Part shown: piece by piece, positions 12,481 through 25,900 of the stretch
How positions within the stretch are numbered: the first letter of the stretch is position 1
Layout: each line of letters opens with the position of its first letter
From: Phytoseiulus persimilis
Lineage: Eukaryota > Arthropoda > Arachnida > Mesostigmata > Phytoseiidae
Direction: 5' to 3'
NCBI GenBank assembly: GCA_037576195.1
Contig: CM075102.1
Location: forward strand, 46,186,745 to 46,250,744
DNA length: 64,000 nt
Position numbers and translations under genes: made by a program
Notes under the pieces: generated by a model
What the model was told of the DNA's origin: nothing
The model's database searches: none
The model's input: only the letters and a program-made list of their open reading frames with translations

Positions 12481-15400
12481 TTACCACTCAATTAGCGTCA
12501 GCGTCTTCTTGTAATCTTCGATGGTGTCAAACGTTGTCCGCGACCCGTCGTAACGCACTGTTTCAACTTGTCCATCTCCGGTGCGCTCGGGGCCGCTTTC
12601 AATTAGCGTTATGAGCGTTCTCGATGACGTCGGGTTAAGCATGTATCTCCGGTGAAGCGTGATGAGATCAGCTTTAGTGAGAACCTCGGCGCTGATCGCT
12701 TCGATTTCGGTGCGGTTGAAGAGGAGGCTTCCGTCGATGATTTCGCCGGTGAACCTGGAAAAACGGACCACTCCGTTACACGCGTGTCCTCGTCCTCAAA
12801 ATCGGATTCCCTTATTCACTGAGTGGCAAGGGTTGGATGGTGCAACGTTTGAAGTGAATCCATTCAATTTAAATTGACGCATCCTGTCGTTGGCGTTGAC
12901 GTGAGCGCGGACAAATCACGTGCGGATCCATGAAGCCATTGAGAAACTCACAACCAGCGTGGTGGCATATGATCGCCAAGCCAATCAGATTGAGCAGGAG
13001 GAGCTCAGGAACTTGCGCAACCAACAGTTTGGAATCCGAATTCATGTTTTACCATTTCTCGTTCAGAAAGGCCTCTGTGGCTTTTATTTCAGCGTTTTCA
13101 GAAGTGAGATCGAGATGCAGGGCTTTTACACTTCTGGAATTTTCCGTTTTCGCTCGAAATGCAAAAGAATCGCTTGCCGGGTGGCTCCGGCGTCCATCGA
13201 GATCAGGTGCCAACTCCAAGTGAATGTCACAAACGATCTGTAGATCGTTTCTCTCGATGTGTACGCCATCGTAACCGAAACCATACTTAAATGCATAGGA
13301 TGATGCGCGAGCGCGTTCTACGCGGGTATTATGCGCCACGCTCAGGAAGAGAAAGCAGCGATAAATTCTTACTAGTCGAGAGCCAGAAAAACGACTCGGC
13401 GGAATATATTGCGCGTAAATGCGTGAAAGTGAATTTTCGATTTGCTGTCTCTCCGCGCTCAGTGGGAGATATGCATGCGCGGATTCTCCGAGCTTTGGAA
13501 TGAACTTGTGCAAGACTTGGAACGGTGCGGGATCATCGCTCCCAGAAAAAAAAACGCCGAATGCCGGAGAGCGTGATCGAAAACCCCGTTTTTCAAGTGG
13601 AAGAACGAGAACTTGTCGAATCGATCTTTGAACAGCCGGTCCTTCATTTTCGTCTCTTCTTGCTATTTTCCTCATCCGAGACTTCGCATTCCGTAGCAAA
13701 TGTCCTAGCAGGACTTGAATTGGTTCTGGTCCTGTTCTTTCGATATCGAGTTTTCAACCGAAATGGGAGACAGACCAGAACCTACTTCGCCAGACGAAGC
13801 TTATAATGAAGCCCTCGATTCCACGTGTAGCTCTTCCGAAGCATTTTTCTGTTGTTTTTCCCTCCTCAGTCCAGCGAGTAGACGAGCGGGCCAGCCGGAG
13901 AAATAGAAAGTCAGTCAGTCAGTCAGCCGACGACTACTCAACCCAGATTTATCGTCCCATAAGAATTCGAAACTGGGCGCCTGTCCGCTCATGAACTTGC
14001 TGCTCTGCTTTTGAATTTCCACTTTTTTTGAATGGAAATAGCCCATAGTTGCAGGGCTTCCCTTTCTCAACGTCTAAGTGTTGAGCGTGATTTTTCGAGA
14101 AAAGGATGGAGTAGATAGAGCACAACTCTTCCTGGATGCCTCCAGCTGGTCATCAAAACGTGTCCGAGGCTGCGTTTCCACTGTTTGTCATGCTGCTGTC
14201 GGAGTATATGACTAGCTGAATCAGCATCAACCGGTCGGACGGAACAGTGTTACGAGACCGAGTAAAACGTGACAGTTTTCTGTGAGGGGCGAGAACTCCT
14301 TGAGCGCGGCCGTCTGAAATCCCTCACACAAACGTCTGACCGTTGTTTCGTCACGCACAGTCGAACATTTGAATCTCCATCATGGAATTCATGATGAAGA
14401 AGCTCGCAGCGTATGGAAGCGAAAAAAAACGGACTTAAGTGGGGGGCGAAAGTGCAAGGGAGGCCCTGAAGCGCAGTTTTCAAGGAGACATATCAGTTTT
14501 TGAACCCCATCATTTCTCGATTTCAAAATACATGCGATTCACAGCCGTCGTCCCTTCCAGGGATTCCGTTGTCACGGGCACCGAGCCCTGGGCTCGGGAA
14601 ATCACCGTTCTCGGGTGTGAGTGAATAACTCCCGCCGGCTTTGTGATACCCACTTCTATCGCGGTCCAGTTAGGAAGATGATTCGATCGCCTACCGGTTC
14701 AGATCTGAGGCCACATGATCGAAAGTCAAAGTGCACAGCATGTCGACTTTTGACTGTCTAAGCTGAGCCAGTTGTTGGCAGGAGAAGTCGGGAAGCGTCA
14801 CCGGGAAACACAACAATTGACGTTTGTCTTTCAGGCCATCATTCTAGACCACGAAGTCGTTGCCGCAGCCGCTGCCTGCGTTCGGGTGTGATCCACGTGG
14901 AAATGGGAGGACGAGACGAACAAAGGAGGAGCGGAAAAGTCTCAAAAAAGAGAGAGCTACAATCTGGAAACAAATGGTCGTACGGGCGAGTTTCGTTGAG
15001 CGCGCATTCTGAAACTCCACCCATACATTACAGCTGAATCAGGATTCCGCCGCGAGAAGGGCCGACGAACACACACAAATGAGACAACTCTGCGATTATT
15101 TCGGCGAACGACGATGATGACAGATTCACACAAAACATTCATGTCATTTGATGCCGCCACCGCCTCCTCATTTTTTTTTCTGAGTCGATCGACGCCGCCA
15201 ATATACTGGCGAAATGTGCGAAAAAGTGAGTTTTCGAAGCGACAAATCATGGGATAAGTGAGTTTTTCTCCTCGGATTCACTCACCGATCGCCAGACTCG
15301 TAGACATTTTTCGGCTTGGTTCTCTTCTTTGTCACAAGAGCGGTGAGATGTTGCTGGAACGTCTCTTCGGTCATGTCAGCGAGGAACGTTGGAACATGGC

Positions 15401-16866
15401 GCTTTACGAAATCCTGGATCCGGCTTTCGACGAAGCTCGTGTTAAAACCCGACTCGACGTAAACGGCGACACCTGGGAAGAAAGATGAGGTTGACGGAGG
15501 TGAACTGCTGATGCAAACCACGGAGCCCCCTGATGGAACGAATCTATGAAGATGCAAAACTTCGGGTATCTCCGGCTTGCGCGGAAGTTTGCTCTGCGTA
15601 CGGGAAGGATATCGTACGAGAATCGGCTGTCAATAAGGTGTCGCCACTTTGTCTTTTGTGTTTCCGCCTCGATGACTCCAGCGGATATTCTATCGGGCGT
15701 TGTTGACTTCACTGCGTGACGAGACTGCAAGCCCGCCGTTGACGCTATTATGAAACTCCTTGTGTGTGTGAGATTGTGTATATTCAGCTGTGAGGGAGTG
15801 TGTCTGTGTGCTTCTGACGATGGTTCCTGGCGAAAATGATGGCCTGCCCGTCCCGGGAAACGGCTCGCAGGTTCCAACGTCTCAGCACAGCGCGCAACAA
15901 CCGTTCCAAACCTGACAGGGGGAACCGACAGTGGCGTACCCAGGAGGGGGCAAGGGGGCCATGCCCCCCCCAAAACTCTTCGATAATATTGCGAAGGGTG
16001 GGTTCTATTCTACTTTAATGGACGAAAAAGTTCCACAAAGATTCAGTCTTATCAGGAAAATCTCACAGGTTTCAAAACCATGTTGATTGCGTCATGAAAA
16101 TCTCGAGACGATGATCATCATCATCATCGGCATCATCATCACATCCTTGCCCCCCCCCCCCTCCGAAAAAAAAGCTGGGTACGCCCCTGGGAACCGAGAG
16201 TTTCAGCTCCCTGCTCCCTGGAAATCGCAATCGAGGAAGAAGTCCAGCGCCGCCGTGACCGTCGCATCTCCAGAGCAAAAAGGACTGCACGACTTCCATC
16301 AGCTTCGCGATAACGGTTTTCGTTGAGAGCTGCTGTGTTTGAGGTTTCATCGATCACTCCCGATCGGTGACGTTCGAATCAGCGAATCGTCGTCGGCGTT
16401 ACCGTGACTCCACCGAGTTTGGTCGGCCAATCTTGGCTACGGTTTCGAAACTCCGAGGAAAACCAATTCAAATTCACTCACCGTGAGTTTTGCTGCGGCG
16501 CTCGTGTACAACGCCCACCGAATACCCCAACTGCTGGCGTCCTCTCAGAACATTCGAAGTTTCTGCAGCTATGGCGTTCACCAAAAGTTCGGTCAGAACG
16601 AGGTTCCTCGTTTGCTCACGACGTCCAATTTCGAAATAAACGTAGACGGAATTCAACGACTGCTCTTCGAAGTGCTCCCTCAGTCGATTGATGGTGCCTC
16701 GCTTCATGGAGTGCTCTGCTAGGGATTTGAGATCGTCTAGACGGGCTTCGCTCACTGAAAGAGACGGCGGCTTTGATTCACTTTCGATGATCATCAGGGA
16801 ATCCAAAGATTTGATCGCCGAGTATCTCGGACGCTTCCTCTCTCGCTTTCCGTCATCCCGGAAATG

Positions 16867-16913
<47 letters not shown>

Positions 16914-19864
16914 AGGTGCATGTCAGGACTATCTTGATAAGCTATGCGGGCCAGTCGGGGATGGATGACCAATTGAATTGGGAGAACATCAGGAGGACGT
17001 TTCAGGTAGAACTTCAGATCGTGACCGTTGATTCCGGCTTGACGTCGAAGGTTCGAGTTGAATGAAAATTACTTGGAATAATCTTATCGAAGTAGGTCTC
17101 TATTGGCAGCGGCTACCCTCGGCTGAATAAACACCTAATGAGACGCGGTTTGTCAAAGCGAGCTTTACGCGGTACGACCTTTGACGACGCCAAGCGCTGC
17201 CGGTTGCCCGAGATTCTGAATGCCGCCAACGTCTTTTTTTCGTGCGCCAAATCTGACGATGATGCGACAGCCGATTAGATTACTTTCGGATGAAAATGAG
17301 ATTTCCATGCCACCGCCGGTAGTGAGGCATGACGGTTCAGTAGAAGAAAGCCTGAGAGTCTTAGAACAAGCCGTGTTGGTGTCTGTCACAAACAACTTAT
17401 TGAGTCGCGTGACCTCGCAACGAAGAATTTGCTAATTTTCGCCACGTTCACTCGTCCGTAAAGCGTACAAGGAATCGGCAGTCGACAGCTTTTCTGTGAG
17501 AGCAGAAACGGCACGCGAGACGAAGGAGGAACTGCACGGAGAGGAAGACCAGACGTAGAGAGGGGTTGTGAACTCACCGCTCAAGAGCTCTTTGGTTGCG
17601 TTGAGAACACTGTACGCATCACCTTGGAGAATATTCCCGTACACATAAACTTCGGCGGCCAGTTTCCGTCGGATTCGGTCCAAAAGCTCTCGGGCCTCGG
17701 GCAGTGTAGATCGGACCATGGCGGTCTCGCGTTCTCGCCACCGACGACTCAGGCCCTGGTAGATCAAGCGACCCCGGATGAAACTATGGAGACTCGAGCT
17801 AGACCGTTCCGACTCCCTGAGATTTTTGAGCCATGACTTCTTGGATAGAGTGAAGCACTCTTCGGTCAGCTCGAACGTCATGAAGTTCTTCAACACGAGA
17901 TTGGTCAGCTCCGGGAGACGCTCATTGTAGCCTTGGACGGTGATCCGGAAGCCTCCGATGTCGCTCTGGAAGTAGGCTGTGAGACCTCCGATAGCGGGTC
18001 CGTAAGCCTCCTCCTCGATACTTCTCTTGAAACAGTCCTCAACCAAGGACACTCCCATGCGGCTTCGATCTTCACGGATAGCGTTCGTTCGAAGGTAGAT
18101 CTCTGCTTTCGATCGCGGCGAGTTGAAAGACGTGTCCTGGAAATACCACAAACGGACACGGTCATCATCGACGAGCAGCTTCGGCACCGCGTGCCAATCT
18201 TCGTCCTTCTCGTGAATGCTGAAATTTCGGGGGATCCAATTGTTCTTCTCCGGGTAGAAGAAGGCGTTCTGACCCTCGATCGAGTTCTTCCATCCGTCCA
18301 AGCTGCTCTGCGGCAGATCCTCGATCGAGAACTCGGTGCTGTAGAGTGGTTCGACCCTGTCGGTGGAGCCGTTGAAGCGGGCGGACGAGAGCATCATCCG
18401 CAAATTGTCCGGATTCAGCTTATACAGAATCTCGTTTATCCACTGAGGCTCATAGTCCAGCAGGAGGTAGGGTGCGGATGCCAGATCCGTCAAATTGTAC
18501 TTCTCCATGACCTGCACTTGAGTTATCAGCGAGAACGACGACGTGAAGCGGTAGTCGATCTTGAGAATCTCGTCCAACTCTTGGAGGTAGTGCTCGGGCA
18601 GGGAGTGACTCTTCAAAAAGTTGATATACGAGAAAAAGTGGCTCACTACGTCCATCCAGTGGTCAAATCCGCTATCCGTGAGATCGAACGTCGTGGAGAA
18701 GATGCAAAAACCTCGGATGCACTTCGTCTGTGAAGAACTGCTGCGCATCCATCCTTTAGTGATTAGGTATCGGTGAAGACCGCCTTTGTCCTTATGCTCG
18801 AGGAGCGTTTTAAGAGGGTAAAGCTGTTTGCTGATGTCATGCATCGGGAACGAGAGACTCAATGTATGGCCTTCCGTGTCCGACATTCGCTTGATGAGCT
18901 TGCGGTTGCTGCGCTTGAACGGATGATAATCCCACCTGGCCGGGGGAATCCCTTTGTCCGGAACGTCGGCGAAATTGTTGACAGCGATCCGTTTGAGCTC
19001 GCTCAGGGATTGCTTACCGTGCAGGCCGAGGTTCATGATACCGGCCGAGTAGTACTTCTGGAAGAACCTAGTGGCTTCCCGAGCCAACGTCGAGTTCATC
19101 CTCGTGGCTCCTTCGTCGAGAGTTTTTTGGTTTCCCACACTGAACTTGTGGTAATCGTGGGTCTGGTCGGAAGTCATCTTGTCGATTTGGAGGTTCCTCC
19201 AATAGTCGGTTTTCAGTCCTCGACGGTACTCCGTATCCACTGCGTGAACTTCACGTTTCGATGACGATTGTTGAATCAGAGGATCCTTGAACATATCACT
19301 GAGGATCTCGACGGCCCCCTCGAGGTAATCCGCTTCCACCGAGAAATAATAGCACGTCGAGTCGTCTTTGGTAAAGCCATTGTAGTTTCCACCGTGTCCA
19401 TACACAAACGTTTTCAGCGCACCTTCGGTGGGGTACTTTCTGCTGCCCATGAAGAGCATGTGCTCCGTGAAGTGGGCGAGACCCTGTATCTGTTCGGGAT
19501 CGGTCATCGACCCCACCATAACACAGATCATTGCGACTCCTGTGGGAGTTTCGGGATTCGACGAGAGCAGCACTTTCATGCCGTTGCGCAGATGTAAGCC
19601 CATGTAGTCACTCCGATCAGCGATCGACTTCCTCGTGATGGGAATGGTCAGGAGGACGTCGTCTGTGCGCAGACCACTCAGCCCGGCGTAGATGATCAGC
19701 GGCAGGAGTGCCCCTGCCGCCAGGAGAACGACCCAGTGCAACGGTCGGATGGAGCGCCCACCTGTGGCACTCATTGCTTTGTGGGCTAGCCGGCTGGCCG
19801 TCTCGGGTTCAACCACAACATGGGAACCTCGCGATGTTCCTCGTCTTGGCCCGCCGTCGTCCAT
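12481..19864 (-). CDS. Membrane-anchored insulin-degrading-enzyme-like M16 metallopeptidase
   Basis: This is a zinc peptidase of the insulysin branch of family M16, which cleaves small peptides inside a closed chamber. Exons on the minus strand are 19864-17578, 16754-16482, 15472-15286 and 12754-12481. Phases agree and give 1006 aa (human IDE 1019). The inverted zinc motif is HFTEH (131-135); the third ligand is Glu212 in AVDTE, 81 residues after His131 as in human IDE. The second half keeps the LRGRQQLGY block with the Arg and Tyr needed for catalysis. A hydrophobic segment (about 44-63) follows a basic N-terminus, predicting a type II membrane protein, whereas classical IDE is soluble. The Cys of the mammalian HFCEH motif is Thr here. 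Nardilysin is less likely because its acidic insert is absent. Introns are 823, 1009 and 2531 bp; the second contains a hAT-type element. The 3' part is confirmed by the match of exon 4 to the IDE C-terminal region. Confidence 0.93.
12755..15285. other. Intron 3 of the IDE-like gene (2.5 kb)
   Basis: The intron begins with a GTGAGT donor and ends with TTTTTCCAG. It contains a 216-codon minus-strand frame (13699-13049) and a short helical plus-strand frame (about 12913-13030, reading IHEAIEKLTTSVVAYD). Neither resembles a family I know. A GTCA-type short tandem repeat lies at 13906-13925. Confidence 0.55.
15929..16189. mobile_element. Non-autonomous hAT-type element in an IDE intron
   Basis: The left end is CAGTGGCGTACCCAGG and the right end is its inverted partner CTGGGTACGCCCCTG; both are followed inward by G/C homopolymer-rich sequence. 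The 8-mers immediately outside are identical, GGAACCGA at 15921-15928 and at 16190-16197, as expected for hAT insertion. The element is 261 bp, has no coding capacity, and holds an ATC/CAT-rich segment near 16111-16141. It sits inside intron 2 (15473-16481) and leaves both splice sites intact. Confidence 0.88.
16755..17577. other. Intron 1 of the IDE-like gene (823 bp)
   Basis: The intron runs from a GTGAGT donor to a CTCTTTCAG acceptor on the minus strand. It contains the GA microsatellite noted separately and no recognisable coding or RNA feature. Confidence 0.6.
16870..16908. repeat. (GA)n microsatellite
   Basis: There are nineteen or so uninterrupted GA units in intron 1 of the IDE-like gene. 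Confidence 0.95.
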
Positions 19865-19892
19865 GGCGGCGCTTGTTCAGCTGATGCCGGTC

Positions 19893-19910
19893 TAGCTAGC
19901 AAGCTAGCTA
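19893..19910. repeat. Perfect 8-bp inverted repeat upstream of the IDE-like start
   Basis: TAGCTAGC, a 2-base AA spacer, then GCTAGCTA. It lies 29-46 nt before the ATG at 19864, so it would fall in the 5' UTR or core promoter. Whether it forms a hairpin or binds a factor cannot be told from sequence. Confidence 0.6.
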
Positions 19911-22900
19911 TTGCGGTGCTAACGCCACAGCGCGCCGAACCAAGGCTGAGGCAAGAGTAGTAGGATTCACGCTTTCTTCCAGAGAGCGGGGGAGGAGAGA
20001 ATCTCACAGGAAGGAAGCACACAACTGAGCACCACCGACACCACAACCGCGGCAGCCGCAACGACAATGGCGGTAGGCCAGAGTCCGTAGTTATTCAGAG
20101 CTCAAAACGGAGTATGTATCGGTAACGGAGACTTCTCCACCGTTGGCTGTCACGGGTTAGGCATAGTGGGATTGGAGGAGTACTGTCAGAGGCTCCATCG
20201 GGCAAATGAGTATCAACGGGCTATGCCAGATCTGGGTCCCTCGACACTCACAACGGAACTAGAGACACCAGCGGATCGATGGAATGTAATTTGTCATTCA
20301 TCGATTCCGACCTCACCGGTGTAGAACATGAAACAGCCGGTGGAGAAAGTGGGTTAAGTGAAGTCCAGCAAGTTGTCACTGTGCCGAGCGCATCGTACAT
20401 CACTCCAGGCCGACTTTGGTCCCCCACAAATCGGAGAGTCAGCGAAGTTTGTGAATCGCTCAAATCCGAAATCATTTTCTCTGGCAAAGCGAAGCCGAGG
20501 CAAGCGGGAAGGAATCGGGGAGAGGGCGGAAGGTTCCGACTTTGATTTTAGATAAGAGCGGTACGTGTTAGATGTGTTCGATTCAGACTGTTTTCGCGTG
20601 TTAATTGCGCCGTGATTCCCACGATCCTCATCTGACATCCTACGCAGCTTGAAAAACGCAGAAGCAGACCGGTGTCGTCTTCCGATCCCGCGCATATGGG
20701 TCTGGTCGATATTTGGTCGATTCCACATCATCGTGAGCCTGGGATGATGGACTCTTAATTCAGAGAAACAAGAGAGCACATCAGAGCAGTCCTGTTGAGG
20801 CATGCAAGTGAGAATCGACTCCATCGGCGACCACATTGGACTTGAGTTTGCACAAAAATCTTGCGACAAGTCGTTCGGACGAAATTCCATCCCGACCCGA
20901 AATTCAAAATGAAACCCGCTACAAAGGATATGTTGCGGGAAAGCTCCAGCCTTGCAACCCGAGAATCATACAAGTCGGAGCCTGAAACGAAACCATACCG
21001 CTTATTGCAGCTTGTCTTTGGAGTACGCCGTACGTGAACGCGTTGTGAGCAATGTGTGTGTGTGGGTTTGCCACTAAACACTTTTTGTTATTTCATTGAT
21101 TTCGGCTTTTCTCTATTCCTGATAGCTCTGGCGATTTCGGTGCGACCATTAGTCGGGTCATAAGATCAACTGTTCATGTAATATGCTTGCCCGCCCGTCC
21201 GTTCGTCTGCCCGCCGCCTTCCTGCCCACTTTGTTGTTGGTCATACCTGATTGTATATTTTGGTCCAATAGTTCAGCGGGCGAGCAAAAGCCCTACGCAG
21301 CGGAGGGAGGCAGTAACGACCGATGAATGGAGTCAAATGGCATAGCATTTTCTTCAAAGGGGACGGGGCAGGTATCATTCGGGAAGATGACGAAAACAAT
21401 TCCGTTGCTAATTCACTGCAATTGCTTCTTCCATATCCCGTGCCGTCTGTTCTGCGGCGCCCGGATCCTCCAAAAGACGAAACCTTGAGTCGGAGGAGCT
21501 CGGACCCCTACTTCGGCATTAAATCCGCATCAGAATAGCTGAATGTCGAAGATCTCGACCGGCGTCGTCGCGGTGATAATCGGGGCGTTCGAAACGAGCC
21601 CGACTTAAGGGTCGCTTTTGTTTACCAGAAACTCGGTTTCCAAAGTCAATTAGCTCGGGAACTTTCCGTTGAATCCTTGTTCTACTGTCTCAGGGCTTCC
21701 ATTTAGTAGCAGTGGAAGTTTTTCCTCTCATTGTTGCGCCCAGTGTTCCATTGCATCGTCGATTCTTTGTCCTGAGCTCGGCACGGGGAGCAAATATGAA
21801 GTTTCGACTCACGTGTCAGTTTTTTAAACAACGGAATCGCAAAGCTGTTGAGCACAGTTTTCTGTTCGCGGAAAGTTGTTGCTGTCCGTAGTTCTGTAGT
21901 GCGTCATTTTGTGTGTTACGCAACGTCATTTACTTCGGTTGGATATGGTTTTCAAAGCATCATATCTATTCATTGCCACCACCGATTTGGGCTGATATTA
22001 CAAACAGTCAAATAAACGGACCAGCGGATGGACGAGTGGCAGAAAGTTGCTGACATCGACGGCACCGCTAGTTACGACCGTTACAAATTCTGGACGCGTT
22101 CCATTCCAAAAGCAGCTGACGGGAGGCGCCGGCGTCTTGAAACGTGAGCGACGCGTTTTCCGTCGATCTTCTATTAATTCCTCTGTCTATGCATATAAAG
22201 CTAAATGCCTCTCCCGATCGTACATATTTCAACGGTCATTACTCGGGGCAAAGGCTCCAGCTCGTGCCAGTGCGCGTGCCGATTGCTCGCCTGAATATTC
22301 GCCGCCACCTCAGCTCACATCGAAACCATTGATCAGTGAATTTCATGGAAGAAGATGGAATGCACATTATTTTTGATGGTATGCTGGTACGAAGGGTTCC
22401 CAGGCATGCAGCTTGGCTTCCCAAGCCAGGAGAAGCCCAGAGATGAAACGTCGCGTCGATGTCTGGGAGCAAGTTGTTCGGGATCTCCGATGCACCTCGT
22501 TGGCTTTTGAAGTTGAAAGAGCTCTGATGCTCATGACACTGGGATCTGATCACAAGCTACCAGGATGTCAACCGTCCAATCTATGATCCGATGCGGACCC
22601 ATTTCAATCGTCGACGGATGCGTTGAGCTCATCTCTGGGTTAAGTTAACTGACCGTCTGATCCGTCTGTCGACAATTCCAAAGTTTTACCATCTTCAACG
22701 CCAAGATCATGTGGCAAAATCCTTGTTCTCAGCTTCATTTCATTACTTGCAATAGCCTTCAATACACAGATTCTCCTTACACACTGGATCACTCCACGGC
22801 CGCTCTTACGGCATCTGTGTCAGCTACGGGTTAGAGCAACCCCGGCATAACGGGAATAAGTGGTATTAACAAGTTCCTTCTTCTGCAGCTCCTTAACGGG

Positions 22901-25900
22901 ACGCGGACCTTGAGGGAGTACAAAGCCAGCTAACGTAACGGTCGATGATGGTTTCAAGTTAACCTATGTCGTCACTTTGGACGGGAAGGCCTTACGCCTG
23001 ACTTTCTTTTTCTTCGGACGATGCGATTTCTGGTTCTGTGGGACTGTCCACTGATCGCTGGCGGCATTCCTGATTTGCTGGGCCTTTCCACGCCCGCGAA
23101 GGTTGTGGGCCTTTATTCGGCGGATGCCTCATCATGAAATGATGGACTCGCGAGCTCACAAGCATCACTGTGAGGGACGGAAGGTTGACGTCTTAAGAAC
23201 GGGTCGAGGTTCATCGGGTATCGGATCTCATGCGATTTTCTTAGCTGTCTGGTGTGCTTTCGGGATAAAGGATGCTGAATCCAGTATGTATGTAGTACGA
23301 ATCTCAGTGAGATCGGCGTCGACGGAAATCTCGCTCCACGTTCATTGAGCGAGAGGAGAGTGAGCGGAGCCGGGGGAATGTCAGAAACGACAGGGCCACG
23401 CCATGGAAGCTGTTCGCTTTGTCAAGTCCTCACCGATTTTGAATAGAGGAAGTTCAAGAAAGCCCTTGAATGAGCATTACGGCCGAGCTGACCCCTTCGA
23501 TTCTCCACAACTTTTCGTTTCGGTCGACTTTGAAGCCTCTTCCCCGGATTGAATGCGCGTTTGTTCGCGACCGGGGAGCCCGAACCGCGAAATGGGGCTC
23601 GAAAAGACTGAGTTCTGCGTTGTGTGCTCTGCTCATGGTATTCCCAGTTTTCGGCAATGTTCCGAAAACTACATGTATACCGAAGATCTGCGCCCGTAGC
23701 TGCATGCGACCACGCGACGTGTTGTTCCATTCGTTGACGGACGGCTTGAGTCAACGTGAATTCGGTACTTGGCATGTGTTTGTAAGAGTCTGCGTCTCAT
23801 GAAGTTGCCCCGGCAAATGTTCCTCTTGTTTGATGTGTTTGCTTTTCGAGACCTTTCGTGACCTCCCGTCTGCGTTGCTGCCGAGGCTTGGACTTCTTTC
23901 TTATTGCAGGACCGAGCTATGGAAGTCCAACACAGCACCTAGCATCGCCTTCGGTTTTCCAATCCATCTCTCAGTGTTCCGGAAGAGTATTTGTGCTGTG
24001 ATAGCTTCTCGTCGTTCTTTAGCGTCGTCCTTTGCTTTTCATAGGAGAGAAAACGATGATTTCGGACTTTCTTGAACATGGACATGAGTCCAATGGAAGC
24101 ATTCATCTTATTGGCATTCACTCTTTGAGTCGAGAACTGTCACTGAGGGGTTTTCTCACGGAAACTTCCACAATGCATGTTCGGTGGGACTTCTCAAGGG
24201 CGTTTCCCAACCTTCCGTTCAGTTTTTCGACCCCTTAACGTTTCGCCTTCATCCATGCAACCTCCGTAGATGGCCGCGCTGGGAACGGAACATTGAATGT
24301 TTCAAGGATTTCTTCCAAATCATAACGGGATCAGTGTCAGAGACATCGTTCTCCCGGATCCGCCCCATTGTTGCTTGAAATGACTTTCTCTGTCGTTTCC
24401 ATCTAGTGCTCTGTGTGGTCCCGGAACGAGTCGGCTCCCCTCGAAACGTTCATTTGTTATCGAACGATTCTGGCAGCCTGTCACTCGGTGCAGGAAAAGT
24501 TTGTCTGAGAACAACAGTTACATTAGCTGTTCTCAATGGAATTGAAAATGATTTTGGCTTTTTGAATGACTTGTGTGAACAGCGCGCTTTTTCGGCGTCA
24601 TACCCGCGCACAGTTAGATCAGGCAGGAAGTAGTCCACTATGGATCGAGGGTCATTATGTCACAGAGGAAGGAACGAATTTCCGAAGCGATTCAGAGTTC
24701 ATCCGTCCCGATTGAACAGAAGAACCTCTTATCCATCACATGTCTTCGCCCAAGTGCTGCAGCGGAACTGCCCGGGTCTCGGACGGGTTGCTGTGAATGC
24801 CTGTTTGTTTAGGAAATGCCATTGTCCTTCCGGACACCCCGAATCGGATTGGGTTTCAGTATCCAAATTCTTGTTTTCGCTCATCCCTCGACGCTGAAGT
24901 TCCCTGCCCACCTGGCACTGCATTGCTCAACATAGGGGAGACCCTCTTCCTCCGCTCGGAGCTGGTTCTTGGCTTTAACTGTAGTTTCTCAACAACTACC
25001 TAATTTGCAGCATCTGAACGAAGGCCGAAAGACATATGAGCGTTCCTGATTCAGGTGAAGCTGGTTGAAGCCCCGTACTTCTGCAAATCACCCTTTCACC
25101 TTTTTCTGACTCAGTTTTTTCGAACAACGGTTTACCCCCCACATCTGAAAACAGCCATGACCTCGTTCCCCTAGTTGCAACGATCAGAAATCCTGTTTCG
25201 TCGACACTTCGTTCCAGCTTGTTTCTGTGGCTCTTCTTCAAGGAACAAAAGCAATAATACTTCATGAATTCGATAGCGATCTTGAATCGCAACGATCAGC
25301 TGCTGAACGGCAACGGAGTCCCTCACCAAATAGCGGCGGTCGAAACGCTTGATAATTCTGTTTCTCACGGTGGTAAATCTGATCACGATCACGTCGCTTT
25401 TCCAGAGGGACATAAATGGTGAAACTATTCGATCGCGCCGAGTTGCATCGTTATTATAAAGATGACTTGTCGATCAGATGAACAAGTTCTGATGATTCTA
25501 CGAAGCTGAGGACCGGCCTGCGAAAGCATTCCGTGACACATGCAGAAATGCTCATCTCCCTGGAAACGATCCACTTCTAATCTCAGACATCTACAAGCGT
25601 CTCCCATGGATTCAGCTCCATCAATTTTCCAAACCGTACTGAAGCTCTCTGACAGTTTTCGTTTTTTCAGGTTGCCTCTATAAAGCAGTCTCCCCAATTT
25701 CATTCGAAGCCCCAAGTGTATGCTTCGTCTTCTCGGAGAGCCGGAAATGTATATCTTGGCGTGTCGTTTGGGGGGGGGCGACCACGGGCGGATGAGTTTG
25801 AACACAGGGGACTAAGATCGAGATTTAGGCTCAAGATAGAACTGATTGCGACCGAATTAACTATCAAGATCGAGGCCCTTCCGAGTATTCACACGCGACA

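Noticed and set aside
15404..15973. A 189-codon minus frame running from IDE exon 3 into the intron
   Set aside because: Only the 15472-15286 part matches the family. The rest reads through the intron and into the hAT-type element.
17933..19597. Long plus-strand open frames (266, 163 and 109 codons) across the IDE-like first exon
   Set aside because: They are antisense shadows of a strongly conserved M16 coding exon and have no family resemblance of their own.
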